Positions 34,833-42,705 of a DNA stretch of 64,000 nucleotides are shown piece by piece. The position numbers and the translations under genes were made by a program. Source of the stretch: CBDFKF01 sp965248765 (GTDB lineage Bacteria > Pseudomonadota > Alphaproteobacteria > VGEJ01); NCBI GenBank assembly GCA_965248765.1, contig CBDFKF010000004.1, positions 2,170,001 to 2,234,000 of the forward strand, given 5' to 3'. A model generated the notes under the pieces. It made no database searches. It saw nothing but the letters and a program-made list of their open reading frames with translations, and had not been told where the DNA came from. Each line of letters opens with the position of its first letter. The first letter of the stretch is position 1.

Positions 34833-34990
34833 GACCACCGCTACCACGAGAGTCTCGGCAACGTCACGCCCGCCGACACCTACTTCGGCCGCGACACCGC
34901 CATCATCGAAAGGAGGAACAGTATCAAAAAAACTGACCATCCAAAACCGCCGCTTGAACCATCAGCGCCAAGCGGCGTAACATCAATCCA
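34830..34990 (+). pseudogene. C-terminal fragment of an IS3-type transposase
   Basis: The plus strand encodes WDHRYHESLGNVTPADTYFG then RDTAIIERRNSIKKTDHP. This is the integrase-core C-terminus typical of IS3-family OrfB (R-Y-H-E-S-L-x-N-x-T-P-A-D-x-Y-F-G-R). The catalytic core upstream is missing. The frame then continues into proline-rich sequence of unknown origin. It marks an insertion that truncated the phage lysis genes on its left. Confidence 0.65.
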
Positions 34991-35164
34991 AGAGGAGCCA
35001 AATCCTCCGTTAGAAGACTGGCTCAATAGCCCCAAATGTTTTGATGACGGACAGTTACGTCGCATCGATCCACTGATGCTCGTCGGACCGAATGCGCCAC
35101 TCGTCGCCTATGTCGATGAATCTCACTCAGTTGCGGCACTTGCCTGTCAGCGAGAGCCAACGCT

Positions 35165-35935
35165 TCAGTTGGAGACTATGAGCTCCGTGAGTTCTTCGAT
35201 GCTTGTGTCCTTCTTTGCTACGTCTCTAATGACCCGGCCATGGGACATGATGACGAAGCGATCACTCACGCGAAAAGCATGATGAATGTTATGGGTCACG
35301 ACAACACAGGAGAGTCCCTCGTCGCGCAGTCGGAGTACATCTGATAGGACCTTTTCGGTCTCACGGACAGAGAGTGCGCTGGTCGGTTCGTCAAGCAGAA
35401 GGATCTCGCTCCTGAAATGCTGCGCCCTCGCAATCGCTACAGCTTGCTGCTGGCCCCCGGAGAGGCGCTCCACTAACTGGGCAGGCGATGTGATACCGGC
35501 GATCTGGACTTGGTTTTCCAGTAGGTCCATGGCGATCCGGTTCATTTCGCGGAAGCGGAGGAAACCTAACCCGTTGACGATCTCTCGGCCGGCGAAAATG
35601 TTACGCATGATTGACATCGATCCGACCAGTGCAATCTCTTGGTAGATTGTCTCGATGCCAATGTCTTGCGAATCCTCGCGTGAGCAAATCGGCACTGCGC
35701 GGCCCCTATGGTGGAACTGACCGGAATCAGGCTTGATGATGCCGGACATAATTTTGATCAAAGTCGACTTACCAGCGCCGTTGTCACCGAGAAGCCCAAC
35801 TACTTCCCGGAAACGGAGCGCAAAGTCCACCTGATCGACAGCCTGGACACGTCCGTATGACTTGGTAACGTCCTTGGCCTCGAATACCGGAGGTGCCGCG
35901 GTCGCAACGATGTCTGCTGTCGTGGACATGATCAA
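35165..35935 (-). CDS. Sugar ABC transporter ATP-binding protein (FrcA-like, CUT2)
   Basis: This 256-residue single-cassette ATPase energises sugar uptake at the inner membrane. The Walker A is LLGDNGAGKSTLIK (about 48-61). The Q-loop is TIYQEIALVGSMSIMRNIFA, the signature is ERLSGGQQQAVAIARA, the Walker B is ILLLDEPTSALSV, and the H-loop is VVVTHNIHH. It has one NBD, as in FrcA, rather than the two fused ones of RbsA/XylG. The start is 35935 or the ATG at 35929. It follows the permease by four bases, so they form one operon. Its solute-binding gene is upstream of an IS5 insertion. Confidence 0.92.
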   Translation of the reverse strand: MIMSTTADIVATAAPPVFEAKDVTKSYGRVQAVDQVDFALRFREVVGLLGDNGAGKSTLIKIMSGIIKPDSGQFHHRGRAVPICSREDSQDIGIETIYQEIALVGSMSIMRNIFAGREIVNGLGFLRFREMNRIAMDLLENQVQIAGITSPAQLVERLSGGQQQAVAIARAQHFRSEILLLDEPTSALSVRETEKVLSDVLRLRDEGLSCVVVTHNIHHAFRVSDRFVIMSHGRVIRDVAKKDTSIEELTELIVSN

Positions 35936-35939
35936 TCGG

Positions 35940-36938
35940 TCAATGGGTCTTGGCGAACGTGCGGTTCATGACGACGGCACCGATTATGATCGCGCCGAGG
36001 AACGCATCCAGATAGAAACCTGGTGCGCGGCTTAGGAAAAGAACATCTTCTATCGTGTAAATCAGAATTGCACCGAGGAAAATACCAATAATGGTTCCTC
36101 TACCTCCGGTCAGCAGCACCCCACCGATCACGCACACGGCGATCGTCTGCAGCTCGAGCCCGGGGCCCGCTGCTGGGGATATGGCGTTGACGCGTGTCGC
36201 GCTCATGATGCCCGACACTGTGGCTCCCAAGGCCGAGAGCATGAAGGCGATGATCTTGACGCGGGCGACGTTGATGCCAACGGCGGTTGCCGACTGAAGG
36301 TTCCCACCCACGGCGTAGAGGTGATTGCCCAGTTTGTGGTGAGCCAACAGCAGGTACCCCACAACCGCGATCCCCATGAACCAGATGAACTGAGCCTGTA
36401 GAACGCCGATGGATCCCGTCAGCGCGCCTTCGAAGAAGTCGCCGGGAAAGAAAGGTACATTTTGCCCGGCGGTCAGCAGACGGACGACACCACGTAGGAC
36501 CAACATCGTCCCCAGCGTCGCGATGAAGGAGGGGATCGCCAGTTTGACCGTGATGAAGCCGTTCAGGCAGCCGCAAAGAAGCCCAGTGGCAAGAGCGACG
36601 ATGACTGAGAGCCAAAGCGGCAACCCCTCGATGAAACAGAGGGCCATGACAATCGACGTCAGCGTGAACACCGACCCCACTGAGAGGTCGAACTCACCGG
36701 CGATCATCAAAAGGCCGACGCCGACAGCCATAATGCCGAGCAGAGGAATAGCCCGGAGCATGATCGCCGCGTTCGCTTCCGAGGCATAGCGAAACTCGGC
36801 TGGAATGATGAGTGAGACCACGATCAGCGTGAACTGAACCAGCACGAAGAGTATTGCGATGCTGCCGGCAGGGTGGCGCCGCAGCCGCTCGAAGGCCGGC
36901 AGCGCAGGTTGTCGCGGAGACACCGATACCTCAGCCAC
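35940..36938 (-). CDS. Sugar ABC transporter permease (RbsC/FrcC family)
   Basis: This 332-residue membrane protein has about nine to ten hydrophobic segments. The CUT2 permease motifs are VGVGLLMIAGEFDLSVGSVF, VKLAIPSFIATLGTMLVLRG, and GLELQTIAVCVIGGVLLTGG with the EAA-like loop that contacts the ATPase. It forms the channel with the ATPase at 35165. An IS5 element (36972-37878) now separates it from the solute-binding gene, so co-expression with it may be lost. Confidence 0.92.
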   Translation of the reverse strand: MAEVSVSPRQPALPAFERLRRHPAGSIAILFVLVQFTLIVVSLIIPAEFRYASEANAAIMLRAIPLLGIMAVGVGLLMIAGEFDLSVGSVFTLTSIVMALCFIEGLPLWLSVIVALATGLLCGCLNGFITVKLAIPSFIATLGTMLVLRGVVRLLTAGQNVPFFPGDFFEGALTGSIGVLQAQFIWFMGIAVVGYLLLAHHKLGNHLYAVGGNLQSATAVGINVARVKIIAFMLSALGATVSGIMSATRVNAISPAAGPGLELQTIAVCVIGGVLLTGGRGTIIGIFLGAILIYTIEDVLFLSRAPGFYLDAFLGAIIIGAVVMNRTFAKTH

Positions 36939-36971
36939 GGCCCATTCCTGCTGCTAAGGGGTCGGCGCTAA

Positions 36972-37878
36972 GAGTCGGTTTCGAAAGTCATGCGGCTCGG
37001 GCCAATCTGCGGACGAGGAGCATGACGGAGGCGGCGTAGAGGAAGGCGCGGGCCGAGGCGATGGTGGCCTCGAAGTCCTTTGCCAGTCGCCGGTTGCGGT
37101 TGATCCAGGCGAAGAAGCGCTCCACGACCCAGCGGCGCGGTTGGACGGCGAAGCCGACCTGATCGGGGCTTTTGCGCACGATCTCGACGGCGATCACGGT
37201 GGCCGTGGCGACCTTCTCGCCGGCGTAGCCGCTGTCGGCAAAGACCTTCTCGATGAACGGAAACGAGCCGCGTGAGGCGCACAGCAGCGGCCCGCCACCA
37301 TCGCGGTCCTGGATACTCGCCGGATGCGCCTCGAGCACGAGGCCGCGCCCGTCGGTGTCGACCAGTGCGTGGCGCTTGCGCCCCTTGATCTTCTTGCCCG
37401 CATCGTAGCCGCGGGGGCCACCAGCCTCGGTCGTCTTGACGCTCTGGCTGTCGATAATCGCGCCGCTCGGGCTGGCCTCGCGTCCGACCCGCTCGCGATC
37501 GGCCATGACCAGAGAGTGATTGATCTTCTCGAGGAGGCCGTCGTCGCGGAACTTGGCGAACCAGCGATAGATCGTGCCCCACGGTGGCAAATCGCTTGGC
37601 AGCAAGCGCCAAGGGCAGCCAGCCCGCATCACGTAGAAAATGCCGTTGACGATCTCTCGCATCGGCCATGACCGGGGCTGTCCCGTGCCATGAGCCGGTG
37701 GCAAATGAGGCTCGATCACAACCCACTCCGCATCGGTCAAATCAGTCTGATAACGCAGCGCCTTGCGGCTATGCTGCTCTCGGGTGGTCGGCGTCCACAT
37801 GGCGGCTCCAGATCGGTCTCAGCAACCTTCCTGGAATCACATCGACACCGGCCACTCAACCCCTTTCGAAACGGCCTC
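36972..37878 (-). mobile_element. IS5-family element (IS1031-like) with TAA target duplication
   Basis: The ends GAGTCGGTTTCGAAAG (from 36972) and CTTTCGAAACGGCCTC (to 37878) are inverted repeats with two mismatches in 16. TAA flanks both sides (36969-36971, 37879-37881), as expected for the TNA duplications of the IS1031 group. The 907-bp length and single transposase also fit. It splits the sugar ABC operon. Confidence 0.88.
36988..37800 (-). CDS. IS5-family transposase
   Basis: This 270-residue DDE transposase has the N-terminal RYQTDLTDAEWVVIEPHLPP and WPMREIVNGIFYVMRAGCPW. The first Asp is in AIIDSQSVKTTEAGG, and the following GYDAGKKIKGRKRHALVDTD is a strong family signature. The second Asp is in VFADSGYAGEK, and the Glu is in RRWVVERFFAWINRNRRLAKD. 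The frame is intact and in one piece, unlike some IS5 members that need frameshifting, so the element may be mobile. Confidence 0.95.
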   Translation of the reverse strand: MWTPTTREQHSRKALRYQTDLTDAEWVVIEPHLPPAHGTGQPRSWPMREIVNGIFYVMRAGCPWRLLPSDLPPWGTIYRWFAKFRDDGLLEKINHSLVMADRERVGREASPSGAIIDSQSVKTTEAGGPRGYDAGKKIKGRKRHALVDTDGRGLVLEAHPASIQDRDGGGPLLCASRGSFPFIEKVFADSGYAGEKVATATVIAVEIVRKSPDQVGFAVQPRRWVVERFFAWINRNRRLAKDFEATIASARAFLYAASVMLLVRRLARAA

Positions 37879-37963
37879 TAAGCGAACGGAAAAAAAGAGG
37901 CGACGCGGTTTCATCTCCGCCGACGAAACACGCGCCGTCCTCAAAGCCGATTCGCAACGTTGC

Positions 37964-38911
37964 CTACCGGTATGTCCCGATGTACGGCTTCAACACCTCA
38001 GTCTTGCTCGCGTCGATGATGTTGTTGCCAGTGTTGACGTCGCTGGGCTCAATCCCGTACTTCGCCCAGTGGTACAGCATGGTGACCGTCATGAAACCCT
38101 GATAGTACGGCTGCTGATCCAGGGAGGAGACCATCTTCCCGGCTTCGATGTTCGCGACGATCTGCTCCGAAATATCAAACCCGGATGTGCGGATGTCCAT
38201 GCCGGCCTCCTCGACCGCTGCGGCTCCGGTCGAGCTGTTTGGATTGTCGACGCCCATGACCGCGTCGGTCTCGGGGTGCCCAATAAGATATTGCGCCTGG
38301 CCGGTCGTAGCTTCGGCCAAGACGAAGCTTGTCCCGATGAGTTCGGAGCTAATCCCCGCCTCATCCATCGCTACCTTGATACCGCCATAGCGCTGCTGAG
38401 CATAGTAGCAGTCAAGGCAGCCGGCGGCGACCATGACGTGATCCCCAGCTTTCAACCCAATTCTCTCGATTGCGTCCCTTCCGATGATGGTCCCGCCTTC
38501 CCAGAGATCTTGTCCGACAAAGACGTGCCAATCGGAGGCACCGGGATCGTTAGTGTTGAAAACCACGACGCCGATGCCTGCCTCGCGCGCCTCCTCCATC
38601 TCTTCGATGTAAACGCCGGAGACACACGTTGAAAGCGCGAAGCCCTCGACCTCATTAAGGATGGCCGTCTGAAAGATTTGCTTCAACTTCAACGGATCGT
38701 TGTCGCCATACTGGATATCGAGATTGGCGCCCAGCATTTCTGCCGCATCCTCCGCTCCCTTTATGGCCGGGTTCCAGAAGTTTATGCCTGGCCCGGTGCA
38801 GATGAGAAACGTGATGTCGATCTCGTCGTCGGCTGCCAGAACCGGCTGCGCGACGAAAGACACCATCAGAGCAGTGGCAATGGCAGCCATCGCGTTGCGT
38901 ACCGCTTGCAT
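37964..38911 (-). CDS. Sugar ABC transporter substrate-binding protein (CUT2)
   Basis: This 315-residue periplasmic protein starts at MQAVRNAMAAI (38911) after a strong AAGGAAGGG site. The signal peptide ends at VLAADDE. The mature protein has the type-I periplasmic-binding layout: ITFLICTGPGINFWNPAIKG, DPLKLKQIFQTAILNEVEGF, a hinge with VVFNTNDPGA, and ETDAVMGVDNPNSSTGAAAV. It probably binds a pentose, hexose or inositol-type ligand. Two cysteine pairs (LSTCVSG, AAGCLDCYYAQ) are unusual for this group. It is the first gene of the operon but is cut off from the permease by an IS5 element. Confidence 0.9.
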   Translation of the reverse strand: MQAVRNAMAAIATALMVSFVAQPVLAADDEIDITFLICTGPGINFWNPAIKGAEDAAEMLGANLDIQYGDNDPLKLKQIFQTAILNEVEGFALSTCVSGVYIEEMEEAREAGIGVVVFNTNDPGASDWHVFVGQDLWEGGTIIGRDAIERIGLKAGDHVMVAAGCLDCYYAQQRYGGIKVAMDEAGISSELIGTSFVLAEATTGQAQYLIGHPETDAVMGVDNPNSSTGAAAVEEAGMDIRTSGFDISEQIVANIEAGKMVSSLDQQPYYQGFMTVTMLYHWAKYGIEPSDVNTGNNIIDASKTEVLKPYIGTYR

Positions 38912-39049
38912 CGTTCCCTTCCTTTCTGTGATCGCGGAATCTTTCCACAATACCCCAGTATCCACGATCGAACCTTGCCTCTGCAAGAGTTCAGATCCAG
39001 ACCTCGTTTCGAGCTATAGCTGAATCTTGGTGATGGGGTATGTGAGGGC
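38912..39049. promoter_or_regulatory. Upstream region of the sugar ABC operon
   Basis: This 138-base non-coding stretch should hold the promoter of the sugar ABC operon, which reads leftwards from 38911. I could not assign -35/-10 boxes with confidence. It borders the IS256 remnant that begins with the hairpin at 39050. Confidence 0.35.
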
Positions 39050-39102
39050 GGCGTATCCTGGCGATGAATGAGTCGCCGATTTCCCAGAAGGAAGGATACG
39101 CC
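39050..39102. repeat. Inverted repeat before the IS256-type transposase remnant
   Basis: GGCGTATCCT (39050-39059) and AGGATACGCC (39093-39102) form a perfect 10-bp inverted repeat around 33 bases, ending exactly at the ATG of the transposase fragment. It may block the start codon in transcripts that read in from outside, a known way for IS elements to limit transposase. Confidence 0.55.
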
Positions 39103-39285
39103 ATGTACGAAGGTGCGATTGTTTCGTTTTCTCATCCAGACCGGGTTTCGATCGAGGATCCGCTGACGCAGGTGCTGCGATCGGGCGCGCGGCGGCTGTT
39201 GGCGGTGGAGGCGGAGGTCGAGGCATTCGTCGCCGAGCACGCCGATCTCTCGGACCAGGCTGGGCGCACAGCATCAGACAGGTGA
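39103..39285 (+). pseudogene. N-terminal fragment of an IS256-family transposase
   Basis: The ~60-residue frame begins MYEGAIVSFSHPD and contains EDPLTQVLRSGARRLLAVEA and EVEAFVAEHADLSDQAGRT. This is the N-terminal DNA-binding part of a second IS256 subgroup, different from the element at 16073. After DQAG the family continues with an RHG segment that is absent here; the frame ends at 39285. Only the left end of the element remains. Confidence 0.7.
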
Positions 39286-39393
39286 GGGTGGTGAGGAGGG
39301 TGCGCATGACCGATAGTCTCACTCCGAGTTGGCAGGTCACTTAACCTCAGAGTCAGGGTCGTCTCGTTGAAAACGTTCCAGTACCTCTGCTGT

Positions 39394-39527
39394 GGGCTTT
39401 GTCAGACTAACGCCAATCAGGTTGAAATAGTGATTTTGGGCCGCCCATGAATCGCGCAGAATACTTGTGATTTTCTACAACTATTAGGCGATTGAAAAAT
39501 GGCTAGAATTTTAGTCTGACAATGCCC
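39394..39527. repeat. 134-bp MITE-like element with 17-bp terminal inverted repeats
   Basis: GGGCTTTGTCAGACTAA (39394-39410) and TTAGTCTGACAATGCCC (39511-39527) are inverted repeats with a single mismatch. The 100 bases between them are AT-rich and non-coding. Such terminal repeats with no gene are typical of a miniature inverted-repeat element moved by a transposase encoded elsewhere. No target duplication was recognised. Confidence 0.65.
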
Positions 39528-39897
39528 TCGGAGGCTACATCGATGCGGCGCAGGTTGAGCGCTTGACGCAACCCCTACTTAAGAGAATGGGCACAGAGTC
39601 AGGGAGGCTGCCTGCGAGTCGGTCAGGAATCGGAACAAGGAATAGCAGGGAACTCTCAGGGAATCGGAGGACCGCCGGCATGGTCTCGGCGTCCACTACC
39701 TCGATGGCCCGACCGGCCACCCGGCCTGATCTCTATCGCGATGACTCCGGCCCGCCGTCCGAGACGCGCGCCGCAGTGCTCCGGCCCGATCTCAGCGCTG
39801 TTGGAGGCCGGTGTGATCGACGCCCCGCCGGCCGGTGCCGCCGACGAAGTCCGCGACATCGCCGGGCCGCTGGTGGGACGGGCCGACGGTTCGGCGG
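39528..39897. other. Gene-free stretch before the peroxiredoxin gene end
   Basis: This 370-base stretch between the MITE-like element and the peroxiredoxin stop has only short frames without recognisable motifs. Nothing further is seen in it. Confidence 0.5.
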
Positions 39898-40560
39898 TTA
39901 CCTGCCGGGCTGCGGGACGATCCGCAGATACGGCGTTGGTGACTTCCACCCTCCCGGGTACTTTTCCTTGGCCTTCTCGTCCGAAACCGCAGGGACGATG
40001 ATGACGTCTTCGCCTTGTTTCCAGTTCACGGGCGTCGCGACCTGGTGCTTGGCCGTCAACTGGCACGACTCAAGTAGCCGCAGCACCTCATCGAAGTTGC
40101 GGCCCGTGCTCATTGGGTAGGTGAGCATGGCCTTGATTTTCTTGTCCGGCCCAATGACGAACACCGAGCGCACGGTCGCGTTGTCGACCGGCGTTCGACC
40201 CTCCGACGTATCGCCCGCGTCGGCCGGGAGCATGTCATAGAGCTTGACCACCTTCAGTTCAGGGTCCCCGACCAGCGGGTAGTTCACCGCATGACCCTGC
40301 GTTTCCTCGATGTCGCGCAACCACCTCACGTGATCGCTGACACCATCGACACTCAGGCCGAGGATCTTACAGTTGCGTTTATCGAACTCCGGTTTGAGCC
40401 CAGCCATGTAACCGAGCTCGGTGGTGCAGACCGGCGTGAAATCCTTCGGGTGCGAAAATAGGATCGCCCATCCGTCCCCAATCCAATCATGGAACCCTAT
40501 GGTTCCTTCTGTCGTCTCCGCAAAGAAGTCGGGGGCTTCGCTATTGATTCTGAGTGCCAT
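39898..40560 (-). CDS. 1-Cys peroxiredoxin (Prx6 type)
   Basis: This 220-residue thiol peroxidase reduces hydrogen peroxide, alkyl hydroperoxides or peroxynitrite. It starts MALRINSEAPDFFAETTEGT (40560) after an AGGAGG site. The peroxidatic Cys is C45 in SHPKDFTPVCTTELG. The Prx6-type long C-terminal arm is present (ESCQLTAKHQVATPVNWKQG, then VIIVPAVSDEKAKEKYPGGW). No resolving cysteine pair is evident, consistent with 1-Cys chemistry using an outside thiol. It stands alone between IS debris, with its promoter in the 40561-40651 gap. Confidence 0.93.
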   Translation of the reverse strand: MALRINSEAPDFFAETTEGTIGFHDWIGDGWAILFSHPKDFTPVCTTELGYMAGLKPEFDKRNCKILGLSVDGVSDHVRWLRDIEETQGHAVNYPLVGDPELKVVKLYDMLPADAGDTSEGRTPVDNATVRSVFVIGPDKKIKAMLTYPMSTGRNFDEVLRLLESCQLTAKHQVATPVNWKQGEDVIIVPAVSDEKAKEKYPGGWKSPTPYLRIVPQPGR

Positions 40561-40651
40561 CCTGTCCTCCTGGGTACACTTCCGTGCATGGTACGTTACT
40601 GTTCCAGGGCGTTCTACGAGGGCACATCGAGGGCAAGCCCCATCGATGAGT

Positions 40652-40760
40652 TCAGCGCGGACGCGTGCGCTCGGCATCGACGATGATGTCGAGCTTGTTG
40701 TCGATCAGATAGCTGGCGTCGTAGGCGAAGATCAAGCGCAGGGTGCGCTGTGCCACGCCG
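40652..40760 (-). pseudogene. Transposase fragment (IS1182-like)
   Basis: The minus-strand frame reads GVAQRTLRLIFAYDASYLID, then NKLDIIVDAERTRPR and a TGA at 40652. The F-A-Y-x-x-x-Y-L-I-D-x-K-x-x-I-I-V-D-x-E-x-T-R pattern is typical of the middle of IS1182-like transposases. About 36 codons remain, between the peroxiredoxin and etfA genes. It is not functional. Confidence 0.5.
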
Positions 40761-40792
40761 GGGAGTAGATTTTCGGGGCCATGGCGCGAAAA

Positions 40793-41797
40793 TCAGCCGC
40801 GGCCAAAAGCTGCCGGATCGGACGCCAGGAGATTCTCCAGGGCGTCGGTAAACTCGAACAGGTCCATACAGATCCCATGGGTCGCGTGACCGAAGATCGG
40901 CGCGGCGCCATCGGTGTTGACGGCGATGACGGATTCCACGTGCTTCATGCCGGCGAGATGCTGGACGGCGCCGGAGATGCCGAGGGCGAGATATAGCTTG
41001 CAGGCCTCGGCGACTGCTCCCGATTGGCCGATCTGGTGCGATTTGGGTAGCCAGCCGGCATCGGCGACCGGCCGTGAACAAGCGAGGCTTGCACCGAGCT
41101 TCTCCGCCAATGCTTGGAAGCGAGCCAGGTGGGCGGCATCGCCGATGCCACGGCCGACGGCAATCACGAACTCGCTCTTGGCGAGGTCAAAACCCGAGGC
41201 CGGGGTGTCGCGATATTCGATGTGCCGGGACGGAACGGGGGCGTCGTCGGGGCTGGCCTCGATGGCCACGATCTCGGCGCTCCCCTCGCCCAAAGCGGGC
41301 CCGAAGCTGGCGCCGCGCAGGCACAGCACGATCGGGCGGCCGGGTGGGAACTCGATATCCAGCGCCACCTTGCCGCCATAGCCGCCGCGCGTGGCGATAA
41401 TCTCGCCATCGTCGACCGACAGCGCGAATACATCAGCCGCCAGGCCCGCGCCGAGACCCGCCGCGAGCGCCGCGCCGAGACCCATGCCATCGACGGTGTG
41501 CCCGACGAGAATGGCGCGGGGTTGTTCGTCGTCGGCCACCCGAGCGGCGATCGCCGCGCATGTCGCGGCATCGAAGTGTTCAGGGCCGGACGCGACGACC
41601 AATACCCGCTCGACCCCGGCAACGGAGACGCCCGCCGCCAGCTCGGCGGCCACGTCGGTACCATGAGGCCCGACGACCAGAACCGTCAGCGGCCCGCCGA
41701 TCGCCGCCGTCAGCGAGACGCCCGCGCCGATCAGCTCGCCGGTGACGGGGCGGAGCTTGCCGCGCCGGTGTTCGGCGATGACCAGGACGCCCGACAT
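40793..41797 (-). CDS. etfA: Electron transfer flavoprotein, alpha subunit
   Basis: This 334-residue subunit carries FAD and accepts electrons from the flavin dehydrogenases encoded next to it, passing them to ETF-ubiquinone oxidoreductase. The C-terminal FAD domain is intact: CSRPVADAGWLPKSHQIGQS, then LYLALGISGAVQHLAGMKHV and SVIAVNTDGAAPIFGHATHG, which is the EtfA signature. The N-terminal domain has the variable LVIAEHRRGKL start. Its ATG overlaps the etfB stop (ATGA). It is the last gene of a six-gene operon for betaine uptake and N-methylamine oxidation. Confidence 0.95.
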   Translation of the reverse strand: MSGVLVIAEHRRGKLRPVTGELIGAGVSLTAAIGGPLTVLVVGPHGTDVAAELAAGVSVAGVERVLVVASGPEHFDAATCAAIAARVADDEQPRAILVGHTVDGMGLGAALAAGLGAGLAADVFALSVDDGEIIATRGGYGGKVALDIEFPPGRPIVLCLRGASFGPALGEGSAEIVAIEASPDDAPVPSRHIEYRDTPASGFDLAKSEFVIAVGRGIGDAAHLARFQALAEKLGASLACSRPVADAGWLPKSHQIGQSGAVAEACKLYLALGISGAVQHLAGMKHVESVIAVNTDGAAPIFGHATHGICMDLFEFTDALENLLASDPAAFGRG

Positions 41798-42699
41798 CAG
41801 CGGTGGCCCAGGGTCTCGCGGATGATCTCGTCAACGCGTGCGGCCACCTCATCGGCATCGCCCGCCAGCATCTCGGCTCCGCGATCGACCCGTGGCAGAT
41901 ACGCCCGACGGACCCGCCCAAAGGCGCCGCGATCGAGCGCGGCGGCGCCTTCGACGAAGACGAGCGGCTTGGCGCGCGCCGCCTTGATCATACGCATGGT
42001 CGCGTAGCGCGGCTGGTTGGCGCCGGTCTGCACGCTGGCGAGGGCGGGCGTGGGCAGCGCAACTCGGTGGTGCCCGCCGTCCTCCAGCTCACGTACCACC
42101 ATCAGCGGTCCAGCGCCGTCCCAGTCCAGCGCGACGGCGACACCCACGTGCGGCAGATCGAGCATGCGCGCGAGCGCGGCGCCCGTCGCGCCCTGCGCCT
42201 GATCGGCGGATTGGGCGCCGGTGAGAATCACATCGGGGCGCTCGTGGCGGGCGATTCCGGCCAGGGCCCGGGCGATGGTGATCGCATCGGCACCGGCAAG
42301 ATCGTCGTGCCACACCCGCACCGCACGCTGCGCGCCCTTGGCCAGCACCCGGTGCAGCACCTCATCGGCGCGCTCCGGCCCGACGGTGACCGCCACCACC
42401 TCGCCGCCCCCCAGCCGCTCGACCAGCCGCAGGGCCTCCTCCAGCGCGCTGTCGTCCCATTCGTTGAGTGCGTAGTCGAGTCGCGAGGCATCAACATCGC
42501 GCCCATCGTCAGCAATGGCCACGTCGTCGCCGAGTCGCCCGACCTGCTTGACCGCCACCATCATGCGGAAAGACGCCTTGTCGGGAACGTCATAGCCGGG
42601 GAGCGCCGCCGGCGTCACCGGCTCGGCTCGCCATGGCCGGCCGTCGGCACATGGCGCGATCGCAGGTGCGGGACGCGGTGGAGGCAAGGTCGACGACAC
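41797..42699 (-). CDS. etfB: Electron transfer flavoprotein, beta subunit
   Basis: This subunit of about 300 residues pairs with EtfA and in this family binds AMP. The conserved core begins MMVAVKQVGRLGD (in-frame ATGs at 42561 and 42564), then DASRLDYALNEWDDSALEEA, VTVGPERADEVLHRVLAKGA, and the signature DVILTGAQSADQAQGATGAA with LARMLDLPHVG. A GTG at 42699 gives a 45-residue N-terminal extension rich in proline; its ribosome site is poorly placed, so either start may be right. It lies six bases from the TMADH-like gene, and its stop overlaps etfA. Confidence 0.93.
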   Translation of the reverse strand: MSSTLPPPRPAPAIAPCADGRPWRAEPVTPAALPGYDVPDKASFRMMVAVKQVGRLGDDVAIADDGRDVDASRLDYALNEWDDSALEEALRLVERLGGGEVVAVTVGPERADEVLHRVLAKGAQRAVRVWHDDLAGADAITIARALAGIARHERPDVILTGAQSADQAQGATGAALARMLDLPHVGVAVALDWDGAGPLMVVRELEDGGHHRVALPTPALASVQTGANQPRYATMRMIKAARAKPLVFVEGAAALDRGAFGRVRRAYLPRVDRGAEMLAGDADEVAARVDEIIRETLGHR

Positions 42700-42705
42700 T
42701 CCTAT

